64,000 nt of DNA, from positions 1-64,000 of the forward strand of contig CAXTLC010000008.1 in NCBI GenBank assembly GCA_964245075.1. The letters run 5' to 3'. The notes beneath the pieces were generated by a model. That model did not search any database. It was not told the DNA's origin and saw only the letters and a program-made list of their open reading frames with translations. The position numbers and the translations under genes are program-made. This stretch comes from LMUY01 sp964245075. Lineage in GTDB: Bacteria > Pseudomonadota > Alphaproteobacteria > Acetobacterales > Acetobacteraceae. Of this stretch, positions 17,292 to 25,891 are shown piece after piece (the first letter of the stretch is position 1; each line of letters opens with the position of its first letter).

Positions 17292-18304
17292 CGCTGCCGA
17301 ACACGATGCTGCCGGAGCTGTACCGCACCATGCGGCGCATCCGCACCTTCGAGGAGCGGGTGGCGGAGCTGTACGCGCGCGGCCTGTCCGCCGGGTCCAT
17401 GCTGCACCTCTCGATCGGCGAGGAGGGCGCGGCGGCCGGCGTGGTGGCGGCGATGCGCCCGCAGGACAGCTTCACCACGCATCACCGCGGCCACGGCATC
17501 TTCCTGGCGCGCGGGGCGGACCCAGGCCGGATGATGGCGGAGATCGGTGGCAAGGACATCGGCTACTGCCGCGGCAAGGGCGGCTCCATGCACATCGCCG
17601 ACATGGCGCTCGGCCACCTGGGCGCCAACGCGATCGTCGGCGGCGGCATCCCGCACGTCGTCGGCGCGGCGCTCAGCTACAAGCGTCTCAAGCGGGATGC
17701 GATCTCGGTGGCGTTCTTCGGCGACGGCGCGATGCAGCAGGGCGTGCTGTACGAGAGCATGAACATGGCGGCGCTGTGGGACCTGCCGGTCCTGTTCGTC
17801 TGCATCAACAACCAGTACGGCATGGGCACGCGCATCGACCGCGCCACCCGCTCGATCGAGTTCGACCGGCGCGCCGCCGCCTTCGGCCTCGCGGCCGAGA
17901 TGGTCGATGGCGAGGACGCGGAGGAGGTGCTGGCGGTCGCCCGCCCGCTCGCGGACGGCGCGCGCGCCGGCCGGCCGGGTTTCCTGGCCGTGTCCTGCTT
18001 CCGCTTCTTCGGCCACGGCCGCATGGACAAGTCACCTTACCGCACCGCGGACGAAGAGCTGGTCGGCCGCAAGCGCGACCCGGTCGCCCGCGCCCGTGAC
18101 CGGCTGCTTTCGACCGGCCAGAGCGACGCCGAGGCGCTGGACACGCTGGATGCGGAGGTGGCGCGCGAGATGGACGCCACGATCGACAGCACCGCCGCCG
18201 CGGACGCGCCGGCGCCGGCAAGCATGTTCCGCGACGTTTACGGCCCGGGCGAGGCGGAACCGGAACCGCTCAACCGCCGCCTCGACCGCGTCCTCGCGCG
18301 CTAA
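17288..18304 (+). CDS. Acetoin/pyruvate dehydrogenase-type E1 component, alpha subunit
   Basis: 338 residues of the TPP-dependent E1 alpha family. HHRGHG (65-70) and the GDG...NN motif (GDGAMQQG at 145-152, INN at 173-175) form the TPP/Mg site. Relatives split alpha-keto acids or acetoin and pass the acyl group to a lipoyl E2. The ATG overlaps the kinase stop (ATGA). Its place between a sugar kinase and an E2/hydrolase argues against a housekeeping pyruvate dehydrogenase and for a pathway-specific diketose or alpha-hydroxyketone cleavage. That last step is inference. Confidence 0.9.
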   Translation: MTLPNTMLPELYRTMRRIRTFEERVAELYARGLSAGSMLHLSIGEEGAAAGVVAAMRPQDSFTTHHRGHGIFLARGADPGRMMAEIGGKDIGYCRGKGGSMHIADMALGHLGANAIVGGGIPHVVGAALSYKRLKRDAISVAFFGDGAMQQGVLYESMNMAALWDLPVLFVCINNQYGMGTRIDRATRSIEFDRRAAAFGLAAEMVDGEDAEEVLAVARPLADGARAGRPGFLAVSCFRFFGHGRMDKSPYRTADEELVGRKRDPVARARDRLLSTGQSDAEALDTLDAEVAREMDATIDSTAAADAPAPASMFRDVYGPGEAEPEPLNRRLDRVLAR

Positions 18305-18318
18305 CCGGGACCCGACCC

Positions 18319-19302
18319 ATGGCACAGGCCGAGATCACATACCGCGACGCCCTGCGGCAGGCGTTGCAGGACAGCATGCGGGCGGACGAGACGATCATCG
18401 TGATCGGCGAGGAGGTGGGCGCCTATGGCGGCGCCTACGGCGTCACCAAGGACCTGATCACCGAATTCGGCGCGGACCGGCTGGTGGACACCCCGATCAG
18501 CGAGCCGGCGATCATCGGGGTTGCGGTCGGCGCGGCGATGACCGGGCTGCGGCCGGTGGCCGAGCTGATGTACGTCGATTTCCTCGGCCTGGTGATGGAC
18601 CAGCTCGCCAACCAGGCGGCCAAGATCCGGTATATGTTCGGCGGCCAGATCGGCGTGCCGATGGTGTTGCGGACCCAGGGCGGCACCGGCCGCTCCGCGG
18701 GCGCCCAGCACTCGCAGAGCCTTGAGGGCTGGATCATGCACACCCCCGGCCTGCGCCTCGCCATGCCGGCCACGGCGTCCGACGCCTACCACTTGCTTCG
18801 CCACAGCCTCACGCTGCCCGACCCGGTGGTCTTCATCGAGCACAAGGCGCTCTACACCCGCAAGGAGATGGCTGACCTCCAAGCGCCGGCGGCGCCCTGG
18901 GGCCAGGCCATCGTGCGGCGCCCCGGCACGGACGTGACGCTGGTGACCTACTCGCGCATGGTGCACGTGGCGCTCGCCGCCGCGGCGGCCTTGGCGAAGG
19001 AGGGCGTGGAGCTTGAGGTCATCGACCTGCGCACGCTCAACCCGCTCGACATGCAGACCGTGGCGGCGTCCGTGGAGCGTACCGGCCGCGCGATCACCGT
19101 GAGCGAGGGGCCGCTGACTGCCGGCGTCGCGGCCGAGCTGGCGGCCCGCATATCGGAGGAATGCTTCGACTACCTGGAAGACCCGGTGATCCGGATCGCC
19201 GGGGAGGACATCCCGATCCCGGTGTCCCCGGCCCTGGAAGCCGCCAGCATTCCCACGCCCGAACTGATCGCGGCCACCGTGCGCCGGATGCTGGGCCGAT
19301 GA
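18319..19302 (+). CDS. Acetoin/pyruvate dehydrogenase-type E1 component, beta subunit
   Basis: 327 residues, the partner of the alpha subunit. The N-terminal pyrimidine-binding domain holds IGEEVGAYGGAYGVTKDL (about 29-46) and DTPISEPAIIGVAVGAAMTG. The transketolase C-terminal domain carries VEVIDLRTLNPLD-like sequence near 235-247. Full length for the family (AcoB is about 335). It follows the alpha gene by 14 nt and overlaps the E2 gene by 4 nt. Confidence 0.92.
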   Translation: MAQAEITYRDALRQALQDSMRADETIIVIGEEVGAYGGAYGVTKDLITEFGADRLVDTPISEPAIIGVAVGAAMTGLRPVAELMYVDFLGLVMDQLANQAAKIRYMFGGQIGVPMVLRTQGGTGRSAGAQHSQSLEGWIMHTPGLRLAMPATASDAYHLLRHSLTLPDPVVFIEHKALYTRKEMADLQAPAAPWGQAIVRRPGTDVTLVTYSRMVHVALAAAAALAKEGVELEVIDLRTLNPLDMQTVAASVERTGRAITVSEGPLTAGVAAELAARISEECFDYLEDPVIRIAGEDIPIPVSPALEAASIPTPELIAATVRRMLGR

Positions 19303-20567
19303 TCGCCGAGATGACCCTGCCGCGTTTGGGCGAGACGATGGAGACCGGGCGCATCTCCGCCTGGCTGAAGCAGCCCGGCGAGCCGTTCCGCCGCGGCGAA
19401 ACGCTGGTGGAAGTGGAAAGCGACAAGACGGTCGTCGAGATGCCGGCGCTCGCCGACGGCGTGTTGTCCGAGATCCTGGTGCAGGCCGGGCAGGACGCCG
19501 ACGTCGGCGCGGTGCTGTGCCGCTACGAGGACGGCCGGACCGCCGCCCCCGCCACCGCGCCGCCGCCGGCTCCCGTTCCCAAGATCGACGACATCTCCCG
19601 CGATCTTGCGCCGGTTCCACAGGCCGCCAAGGCGCCGGGCCCGGTCGCGCAGTCCGGCGCGGTGCGCGCCACCCCCTTGGCCCGGAACCTCGCCCGGCAG
19701 GGCGGCGTCACCCTGGACGGCCTTGCCGGCAGCGGGCGCCGCGGGCGGATCGAGGCGGCCGACGTGCGCGCCCGGATCGGTGGGGAGCCGCATCCGCCCG
19801 CGGCCGCCATGGAGGGCACGGACGTGCCCGGCGGGCACCTGAACCGGCGCGATTGGGACGCCGCGGGCGCGTCCGGTCCCCGCATCGTCCTGCTGCACGG
19901 CCTGGCGGGCGACGTGCAGAGCTGGGCGGCGCTCGCCCCGGCGCTGATGCGGGCTGGCCGCCGGGTCACCGCCATCGACCTGCCCGGCCATGGCGGCACC
20001 AGCGTCGCGGGCAGCGGGATCGACCACGCGGCCGACGTGACGGCCGCCTTCCTCCAGACGCTGGGCGAGGAGCCGGTTCACCTGGTCGGCCACTCGCTGG
20101 GCGGCGCGGTCGCGGCGCGGGTCGCGCGCCGGGTGCCCGGTTCGCTGCGGGCGGTCACCCTCATCGCGCCGGCCGGGTTGGACCGCGCCATCGACGTGGA
20201 GTTCGTCCGCGGCATCGTCCGGGTGCGGTCGAGCGGCGCGCTCGGCCACCTGCTCCGCCGCCTGGCCGTTCGCCCGGCCGGGCTGACGGCGGCCCAACTG
20301 GACGCCCTGGCGGCCGAGCTGGGGCGCGGACGGCTGCTCGCGCTCGCCGACAGCCTCGTCGACGAGGGCGGCCAGCTCGTGGACATCACCGCCGACCTGC
20401 GTGCGGCGGCGATGCCGGTGCGCATCGTCTGGGGCGTGCAGGACCGCATCATCCCGTGGACCCAGGTGAAGGAGGCGGGCAGCCGCTGCTCGGTCCATCT
20501 TATCCAGGATGCCGGGCACGTGCCGCATTGGGACCAGCCGGCGGAGGTGGCTGCGCTGCTGCAGTGA
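19299..20567 (+). CDS. Acetoin dehydrogenase-type E2: lipoyl domain fused to alpha/beta-hydrolase
   Basis: 422 residues with three parts. A biotinyl/lipoyl domain (1-78) carries the lipoylation lysine in ESDKTVVEMP (Lys43). A peripheral-subunit-binding segment spans about 123-160 (RATPLARNLARQGGVTL). An alpha/beta-hydrolase domain (193-422) has nucleophile elbow GHSLGG (Ser266), acid in WGVQDRIIP and His in DAGHVPHWD. This is the architecture of AcoC, where the hydrolase-like domain replaces the CAT fold and transfers acyl groups to CoA. The start overlaps the E1 beta stop (ATGA). No E3 (dihydrolipoamide dehydrogenase) gene is in the operon. Confidence 0.92.
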   Translation: MIAEMTLPRLGETMETGRISAWLKQPGEPFRRGETLVEVESDKTVVEMPALADGVLSEILVQAGQDADVGAVLCRYEDGRTAAPATAPPPAPVPKIDDISRDLAPVPQAAKAPGPVAQSGAVRATPLARNLARQGGVTLDGLAGSGRRGRIEAADVRARIGGEPHPPAAAMEGTDVPGGHLNRRDWDAAGASGPRIVLLHGLAGDVQSWAALAPALMRAGRRVTAIDLPGHGGTSVAGSGIDHAADVTAAFLQTLGEEPVHLVGHSLGGAVAARVARRVPGSLRAVTLIAPAGLDRAIDVEFVRGIVRVRSSGALGHLLRRLAVRPAGLTAAQLDALAAELGRGRLLALADSLVDEGGQLVDITADLRAAAMPVRIVWGVQDRIIPWTQVKEAGSRCSVHLIQDAGHVPHWDQPAEVAALLQ

Positions 20568-20615
20568 CGTGCCTGATCGTATGAAAAAAACCAGAACAAC
20601 AGGGAGGTTACGCCT

Positions 20616-21722
20616 ATGAGCAACGAGTTTCCGGTGGTCGAGCCGACCCGGCGCAGCCTGCTGCGCGGCATCGGCGTGGGGGCTGCCGCCGCGGGCGGCG
20701 TGCAGTTGGCCCAGTTCGCCCTGGGCAGCAGCCCGGCGCGGGCGCAAACGCAGGCCAAGCCGGTCAAGCTTGCCGTGATCGCGCAGCAGATGTCCGCGCA
20801 ATCCGACCAGCGCAGTTGGACGGGCTTCCAGCAATGGCTGAAAACGACCGGGCTCGACAAGACCTGGACCGTCAACATGACGGACGCCAAGGGTGACCCG
20901 GGCGCGCTGGTCAGCCAGATCGAGAACGCCATCACCGCCAAGTCCGACGCGATCCTGGTGATGTACGGCACCCTGACCGCGGCCCACAGCGCGCTGGACG
21001 ACCTCGCCAACTCCAAGATCCCGTTCTTCAGCCTGGACAGCGGCTGGCAAGCGCCGGCAATCGCCGACATCACCAGCAACAACTGGGTCATGGGCGGCCA
21101 ATACACCCAGTACATGGTCGATCGGCTGCTGGGGGCAGGCAAGGAGAAGGCGAACATCTGCGCCGTCGTCGCCAACTTCCATCACGGCACGCGCAAGCGC
21201 GGCAAGGTCATGCGCGCGGTGCTGACGGAAAACGAGTGGATCTCGCTGAAGGCCGACCGGGTGATCCAGTATTCCGGCTTCTACGAAACGACGCAGAACG
21301 TGGTGAACGACTGGCTCGCGCGCTACGGCAACGACCTCGACGCGATCTGGTGCCCGTGGGACGAGCCCGGCATGGCGGCGGCCGAGGTCATCAAGTCGCG
21401 CAACATGCAGGACAGGATGTTCGTCGTGTCCGCCGACGGCCAGTCAACCGCGTTGGAGCGCATGCGCGACCCGAGCTACCCGCTCAAGGCGACCACGGCG
21501 CAGGCCTTCGAGGTTTGGGGCGCTTACACCGGATGGCTGGTCAACGAGATCGTCGGCAAGGGCCGCCCGGCGAAGGAGGTGGTTCCGGTCCCCACGGTGG
21601 AGTTCCCGGCGCCGCTCCTGGTCAGCGGGGTGAACATCCCGGCAGCCGGCGAACCGACCTACGATGCGACCGACCTTTACTATGTCTACCGCGACCGGGC
21701 GCTCGCCGGCATGAAGGGCTGA
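20616..21722 (+). CDS. Sugar ABC transporter binding protein with Tat signal
   Basis: 368 residues. The N-terminus has a twin-arginine signal (PTRRSLLRG, about 10-18, then a hydrophobic stretch ending SPARAQ). Tat export is rather unusual for this family and suggests cofactor-free but fast-folding export or lineage habit. The mature part is a type-1 sugar-binding fold (Peripla_BP_4), with LVSQIENAITAKSDAILVMYG and IWCPWDEPGMAAAEVIK. GGGAGG-like site 9 nt upstream of ATG 20616. It delivers the substrate of this locus to the permease at 23296; ligand unknown. Confidence 0.88.
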   Translation: MSNEFPVVEPTRRSLLRGIGVGAAAAGGVQLAQFALGSSPARAQTQAKPVKLAVIAQQMSAQSDQRSWTGFQQWLKTTGLDKTWTVNMTDAKGDPGALVSQIENAITAKSDAILVMYGTLTAAHSALDDLANSKIPFFSLDSGWQAPAIADITSNNWVMGGQYTQYMVDRLLGAGKEKANICAVVANFHHGTRKRGKVMRAVLTENEWISLKADRVIQYSGFYETTQNVVNDWLARYGNDLDAIWCPWDEPGMAAAEVIKSRNMQDRMFVVSADGQSTALERMRDPSYPLKATTAQAFEVWGAYTGWLVNEIVGKGRPAKEVVPVPTVEFPAPLLVSGVNIPAAGEPTYDATDLYYVYRDRALAGMKG

Positions 21723-21727
21723 CCGGG

Positions 21728-23293
21728 GTGCCGGATAGCATCGCCGCGCTGTCCGGCGTCTCGCCGGCCGCTTCGGCCAGCGATGTCCTGCTGCGGGCGC
21801 GCGCCATCGGCAAGAGCTTCGCGGGCACGGCGGCCCTGGTGGGCGTGGATCTGGATCTGCGGGCGGGCGAGATGCTGGCGCTGGTCGGCGCCAACGGCGC
21901 GGGCAAGTCCACCCTGGTGAAGATCCTCTGCGGCGCGCTGCTGCCGGATGCGGGCGCCCTGCACGTCGGCGGGCAGGCGGCGCAGTTCCGCGGGGTGGGG
22001 GAGGCGATGGCGGCCGGGATCGCCGTGGCGCACCAGCAGGTGGCGATCATCCGGCCGCTCACCGGCGCGGAGAACATCATGCTTGGCCGCGAGCCGTTGC
22101 GCGGCGGGCTGATCGACAACCGGGCGCTCGCCGCCGCCGCCCAGAGCCTGGCGGACCAGTTCGGGGTCCGGATCGATCTTTCGCGCGAGTGCGGCACCCT
22201 GAGCCTGGGCGAGCTGAAGATCCTCGACATCCTCAAGGCCCTCGCGACTGGTCCGCGCGTCCTGATCCTGGACGAGCCGACCGCGTCGCTCACCCTGGCC
22301 GAAACGCAGCTCCTGTTCGCCTTCCTGGCCGACCTGAAAGGGCGGGGGCTCGGCATCCTTTTCATCTCCCACCACATGAACGAGGTGTTCGCCCAATGCG
22401 ACCGCGTCGCCGTGCTCAAGGACGGGCGCAAGGTGCATGACAGCGCAGTGGCCGACACCACGCTGCCGGCCGTCGTGCGGCTCATGGTCGGGCGGGCGAT
22501 CGAGGAAGCCGGCTGGACCAGCCATGCCGTCCGCGGCGACGGCGCGGGCGGCCCGGCCGTGGCGATCACGGGGCTGCGCGCCGGGCACCTGGACGTCCCG
22601 GAACTGACGGTGCATCGGGGGGAAGTGGTCGGGCTGGCCGGGGTGCTCGGCGCGGGGCAGACTGCCCTCCTGGAATGCCTGGCCGGCGCATCCCGCGCCG
22701 CCGCGGTGCATCGCGTGAGCCTGGCCGGCTTGCCCCGCCTGCCGCGCAGCGTCAAGGAGGCGATCGATGGCGGGATCTACCTCGTCGCCGACGACCGGCT
22801 CCGCAAGGCGATCTTCAAGGGCTTGTCGGTGGAGGAGAACGTCCTCGCCGGGTCACTGGCGCAGATTAGCCGGGGCGGCTTCGTCCAAGTGGCCCGGGCC
22901 GGGGCAACCGTGCGGGACATCATCGCCCGCCTCCGCATCAAGTGCAGCTTCCCGCACCAGGACGTGCTGCAACTCTCGGGCGGCAACCAGCAGAAGGTGG
23001 TGTTCGGCCGCTGGCTGGCGCGCATCGGCCGCGGCGGGCAACCGCCAGGGCAGAATCCGGTGCTGCTGCTGGACAACCCGACGGAAGGCGTGGACGTGGG
23101 CAGCAAGGCCGAGCTGTACGCGTTGATCCGCGACCTCGCGCGGCAGGGCGCCGCCGTGCTGATCGCGTCCGCCGAATTCTCCGAGCTGACCGCCCTGTGC
23201 GACCGGGTTTACTGCATCACGGACGGCCGGCTCGCCACCTGCGTGCCGCGCGGCGAGCTGTCCGAGGACCGTCTCCTGCTGGAGGTGAACTGA
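21728..23293 (+). CDS. Sugar ABC transporter ATPase (two-domain, RbsA type)
   Basis: 521 residues with two nucleotide-binding domains. Domain 1 has Walker A GANGAGKST (54-62), signature LSLGELKIL and Walker B LILDEPTASL. Domain 2 has a degenerate Walker A (GVLGAGQTALLE), signature LSGGNQQKV and LLLDNPTEGVDVG. This asymmetry is normal for RbsA/MglA-type subunits. Start is GTG at 21728, 5 nt after the binding-protein stop; longer upstream readings overlap that gene and are rejected. It differs from the single-domain ATPase of the first locus, so the two transporters are not recent duplicates. Confidence 0.92.
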   Translation: MPDSIAALSGVSPAASASDVLLRARAIGKSFAGTAALVGVDLDLRAGEMLALVGANGAGKSTLVKILCGALLPDAGALHVGGQAAQFRGVGEAMAAGIAVAHQQVAIIRPLTGAENIMLGREPLRGGLIDNRALAAAAQSLADQFGVRIDLSRECGTLSLGELKILDILKALATGPRVLILDEPTASLTLAETQLLFAFLADLKGRGLGILFISHHMNEVFAQCDRVAVLKDGRKVHDSAVADTTLPAVVRLMVGRAIEEAGWTSHAVRGDGAGGPAVAITGLRAGHLDVPELTVHRGEVVGLAGVLGAGQTALLECLAGASRAAAVHRVSLAGLPRLPRSVKEAIDGGIYLVADDRLRKAIFKGLSVEENVLAGSLAQISRGGFVQVARAGATVRDIIARLRIKCSFPHQDVLQLSGGNQQKVVFGRWLARIGRGGQPPGQNPVLLLDNPTEGVDVGSKAELYALIRDLARQGAAVLIASAEFSELTALCDRVYCITDGRLATCVPRGELSEDRLLLEVN

Positions 23294-23295
23294 CC

Positions 23296-24279
23296 ATGTC
23301 CGCTGCCACTTCCCTTCGCCCCGCGCGCCGTGCGGACCTGGCTTCGCTCGCTGCCCGCTACGGCACGCTGGGCGCCGCCGTGCTGATCTTCGCGGTGTTC
23401 GCACTCAGCAGCGAGCAGTTCACCTCGGCCAACAACATCAGCAACATCCTGGTGCAGATCTCTGTGCTGACCGTGATCTCGTCCGGCCTCACCGTGGCGG
23501 TGGCCAGCGGCGAGTTCGATCTTTCCGTGGGGCAGGTCGCCGGTTTGTCCGGCGTGCTGGTGGCCGGGCTGATGGCGTGGTCGGCGCTGCCCATCGCCGT
23601 GGCGATCGCGCTCGCAGTGCTTTCGGGAGTGGCCCTGGGCATCGTGAGCGGGCTTCTGGTGACCAGGCTGCGCATTCCCTCGCTCATCGCCACCCTGGCA
23701 ATGGGGCCGATCGCGCTCGGCCTGAACTACGCCTATGACGGCGGGGATTCGATCTACACCTCTTTCCCAAAGGCCTTCTACGTGATCGCTACCGGCCGCG
23801 TGCTGGGCGTCATCCCGGTGCCGATCATCATCGCCTCCGTCGTCGTCCTCGCGTTCTACGTCCTGGTCAACCGGACCCGGCTGGGGCGCGCCCTGGTCGC
23901 CACCGGGTCCAACCTGCAAGCGGCGCGGCTGTCCGGCATCAACGTCAACCGCTGCCGCCTGCTGGCGCTGGTGCTGTCGGCGCTGGGCGCGGCGCTGGGC
24001 GGCATCATGCTCACCGCGCGGCTGGGCACCGGGCAGCCCGGCGCGGGGGAGGCCTACCTGATGGACAGCCTGACGGCGGTGTTCCTCGGCATGACGGCGT
24101 TCAAGCCGGGCCGCGCGTCCATCCAGGGCACGCTGGTCGGCGTTGTCATCATCGGCATGCTGGACAACGGGCTCAACCTGCTGGGGGCGCCGTTCTACTT
24201 GCAGAACGAGGTCCGGGGCGTGGTGATGATCGCCGCGGTCAGCCTTGCGGTGCTGCGCGGCGAGATCCGCTTCTTCTAG
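23296..24279 (+). CDS. Sugar ABC transporter permease
   Basis: 327 residues of the RbsC family with about nine or ten membrane segments. The landmark SGEFDLSVGQVAGLSGVLVAG lies near residues 73-93, and the cytoplasmic coupling region is around ALVATGSNLQAARLSGINV. The ATG at 23296 is 2 nt after the ATPase stop. It completes the second transporter. A strong hairpin follows at 24288-24313, so most transcripts of the operon probably end here, with partial read-through to the SDR. Confidence 0.93.
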   Translation: MSAATSLRPARRADLASLAARYGTLGAAVLIFAVFALSSEQFTSANNISNILVQISVLTVISSGLTVAVASGEFDLSVGQVAGLSGVLVAGLMAWSALPIAVAIALAVLSGVALGIVSGLLVTRLRIPSLIATLAMGPIALGLNYAYDGGDSIYTSFPKAFYVIATGRVLGVIPVPIIIASVVVLAFYVLVNRTRLGRALVATGSNLQAARLSGINVNRCRLLALVLSALGAALGGIMLTARLGTGQPGAGEAYLMDSLTAVFLGMTAFKPGRASIQGTLVGVVIIGMLDNGLNLLGAPFYLQNEVRGVVMIAAVSLAVLRGEIRFF

Positions 24280-24287
24280 CCTGCACT

Positions 24288-24313
24288 CGCCCTGACTGGA
24301 GACAGTCAGGGCG
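24288..24313 (+). terminator. Perfect 10-bp hairpin after the permease gene
   Basis: CGCCCTGACT (24288-24297), 6-nt loop, AGTCAGGGCG (24304-24313), starting 8 nt after the stop codon. No T-tract follows (TCAATTG). Likely a transcript end or a 3' stabilising stem. Confidence 0.55.
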
Positions 24314-24338
24314 TCAATTGCCAGGCCAAACAAGGAAC

Positions 24339-24380
24339 TAGACCGCGCTGACCGTTCACGGTCAGCCAAAAAGCGGTCTA
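24339..24380 (+). promoter_or_regulatory. Two-tier inverted repeat in the leader of the SDR gene
   Basis: Outer arms TAGACCGC (24339-24346) and GCGGTCTA (24373-24380) enclose inner arms GCTGACCG (24347-24354) and CGGTCAGC (24359-24366) with a TTCA loop. The only unpaired part is CAAAAA (24367-24372) on the 3' side. All 16 base pairs are perfect. It ends 2 nt before the GGGAGGG ribosome-binding site of the gene at 24399. Possible roles are an operator, a leader structure or a processing signal; see findings. Confidence 0.6.
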
Positions 24381-24398
24381 ACGGGAGGGTTGAAAGCG

Positions 24399-25160
24399 AT
24401 GGACAAAGCAGGGAACGGCCGCACGGCCCTCGTCACCGGCGCCAGCCGCGGCATCGGCCAGGCCATCGCGCTCGGCCTGGCGCGGGACGGTTTCGACGTG
24501 GTCGTCAACGACATCGAGCGGCAGCGCGGGGAACTCGACGCGGTCGCCGCTGAGATCAATGCGCTCGGGCGGCGCGGCACCGCGGTCACGGCCGATGTCA
24601 GCAACCGGGCGGAAGTGGCCGCCATGGTGGCCGCGGCGCTTGCCGCATCGGGCCGGATCGACGCCGTCGTGAACAATGCCGGCATCCTGATCCCCGGTCC
24701 GGTCGAGACCTTGGCGGAGGAGACGTGGGACGCGGTGATGGACGTCAACGCGAAGGGCACGTTCCTGGTCATCCAGGCCGTGCTGCCGCACATGCGCGAA
24801 CGCGGCTATGGGCGCCTCGTCAACATCGCGTCCATCGGCGGCAAGCATGGCGCGCCGGAGCAGGCCCACTACTCCGCCAGCAAGGCGGCCATCATGGGCT
24901 TCACCCGCGTGCTGGCGCAGGAGGTGGGGCCGTTCGGCATCACGGCCAACTGCGTCTGCCCCGGGATCATCGTCACCGAGATGGGCCGGACCAACCTGTC
25001 CGAGCAGGCGACCGTGGATCTGTGGGTCGGCAGAACGGCGTTGCGCCGCCTGGGCCACCCGGAGGACGTGGTGGGACCCGCCTGCTTCCTTGCTTCCGAC
25101 GCATCGGCCTTCGTCACGGGGCAGTCGCTCAACGTGTGCGGCGGCATCGTGCTGAGCTGA
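24399..25160 (+). CDS. Short-chain dehydrogenase/reductase (SDR)
   Basis: 253 residues, classical SDR. The cofactor motif is TGASRGIG (about 13-20), NNAG lies near 92-95, and the catalytic pair is in YSASKAAIMGF with the Ser upstream in NIASIGG. An acidic residue after beta-2 (VVVNDIER) favours NAD(H). The start ATG 24399 has GGGAGGG 9 nt upstream; the TTG at 24390 is inside the spacing. Its position after the transporter suggests it oxidises or reduces the imported sugar or polyol before or after the kinase. Confidence 0.9.
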   Translation: MDKAGNGRTALVTGASRGIGQAIALGLARDGFDVVVNDIERQRGELDAVAAEINALGRRGTAVTADVSNRAEVAAMVAAALAASGRIDAVVNNAGILIPGPVETLAEETWDAVMDVNAKGTFLVIQAVLPHMRERGYGRLVNIASIGGKHGAPEQAHYSASKAAIMGFTRVLAQEVGPFGITANCVCPGIIVTEMGRTNLSEQATVDLWVGRTALRRLGHPEDVVGPACFLASDASAFVTGQSLNVCGGIVLS

Positions 25161-25221
25161 ACGGCGGCGCCGGCCCTGGAACGGCTCGGCGCGCTGCGGC
25201 GGGCCGAGCGGGAGGACGAGA

Positions 25222-25626
25222 CTACTCGGCCATCAACCTTCGGACGGCGGCGCAGATCTCCGACGGAAGGTACGGCTTGGCAATGTACAGGTCCTTGGTC
25301 CCGCTCGCTAGCTCGCCGACGGCATCCGGGCGTCCAGTCATGAAGATGACTGGCAGTTCCGGCCGGGTTTCCCGCACACGCCGGGCCAGGGCGCGGCCAT
25401 CCAGCGAGCCAGGCAACTGGATATCCGTCAGCAAGACGGCGATTTCCGCCGAAGCCTCCAAGAGCTGCATTGCTTCGTCGCCAGACCCTGCCTCCATGAC
25501 GTCGTAACCCTCGTCGGCAAGCACCTCCGACAGCGTGAGACGGATGAGAAACTCATCCTCGACCACCAAAACCCGCCGGGCGACAGGATCTGTCAGGGTC
25601 GCCGAGGCTCGATTGTCTGAAGGCAT
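25222..25626 (-). CDS. Single-domain response regulator (CheY-like)
   Basis: 134 residues, one receiver domain and no output domain. The acidic pocket is EDE (23-25), the phosphorylated Asp is in LLTDIQLPG (Asp68), the Thr switch in FMTG (about 97) and the conserved Lys in YIAKPY (Lys117). A short N-terminal tail precedes. Such proteins act in phosphorelays or by protein contact; family relatives often lie beside hybrid histidine kinases, but none is here. Convergent with the SDR gene. The start ATG at 25626 gives a sensible length; longer readings have no support. Confidence 0.85.
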   Translation of the reverse strand: MPSDNRASATLTDPVARRVLVVEDEFLIRLTLSEVLADEGYDVMEAGSGDEAMQLLEASAEIAVLLTDIQLPGSLDGRALARRVRETRPELPVIFMTGRPDAVGELASGTKDLYIAKPYLPSEICAAVRRLMAE

Positions 25627-25891
25627 GCATCGCCAACGCCGCAGCCATGGTTTCGTTCGGCGGAACACCCTGCGTGGCGCCGCCGGGCCGCCGGGGTTAT
25701 GCTGAAAGGCACCAGGGCTTTGCTGCCCGGTTGCTGTTGGAGACCAGGCTATTCGTGCTGAACCGACGTTGGCCAATGGCCAGAACCTCCGCCGCGCTCC
25801 GCCAGCCGCAGCCGCGGCGTCGCGAGCACTGGCGGTTTCCCTCGGGACGGCTGGGCGGCAAGCTGCCGTTGACGCAGCAGCAGGCATCAGA

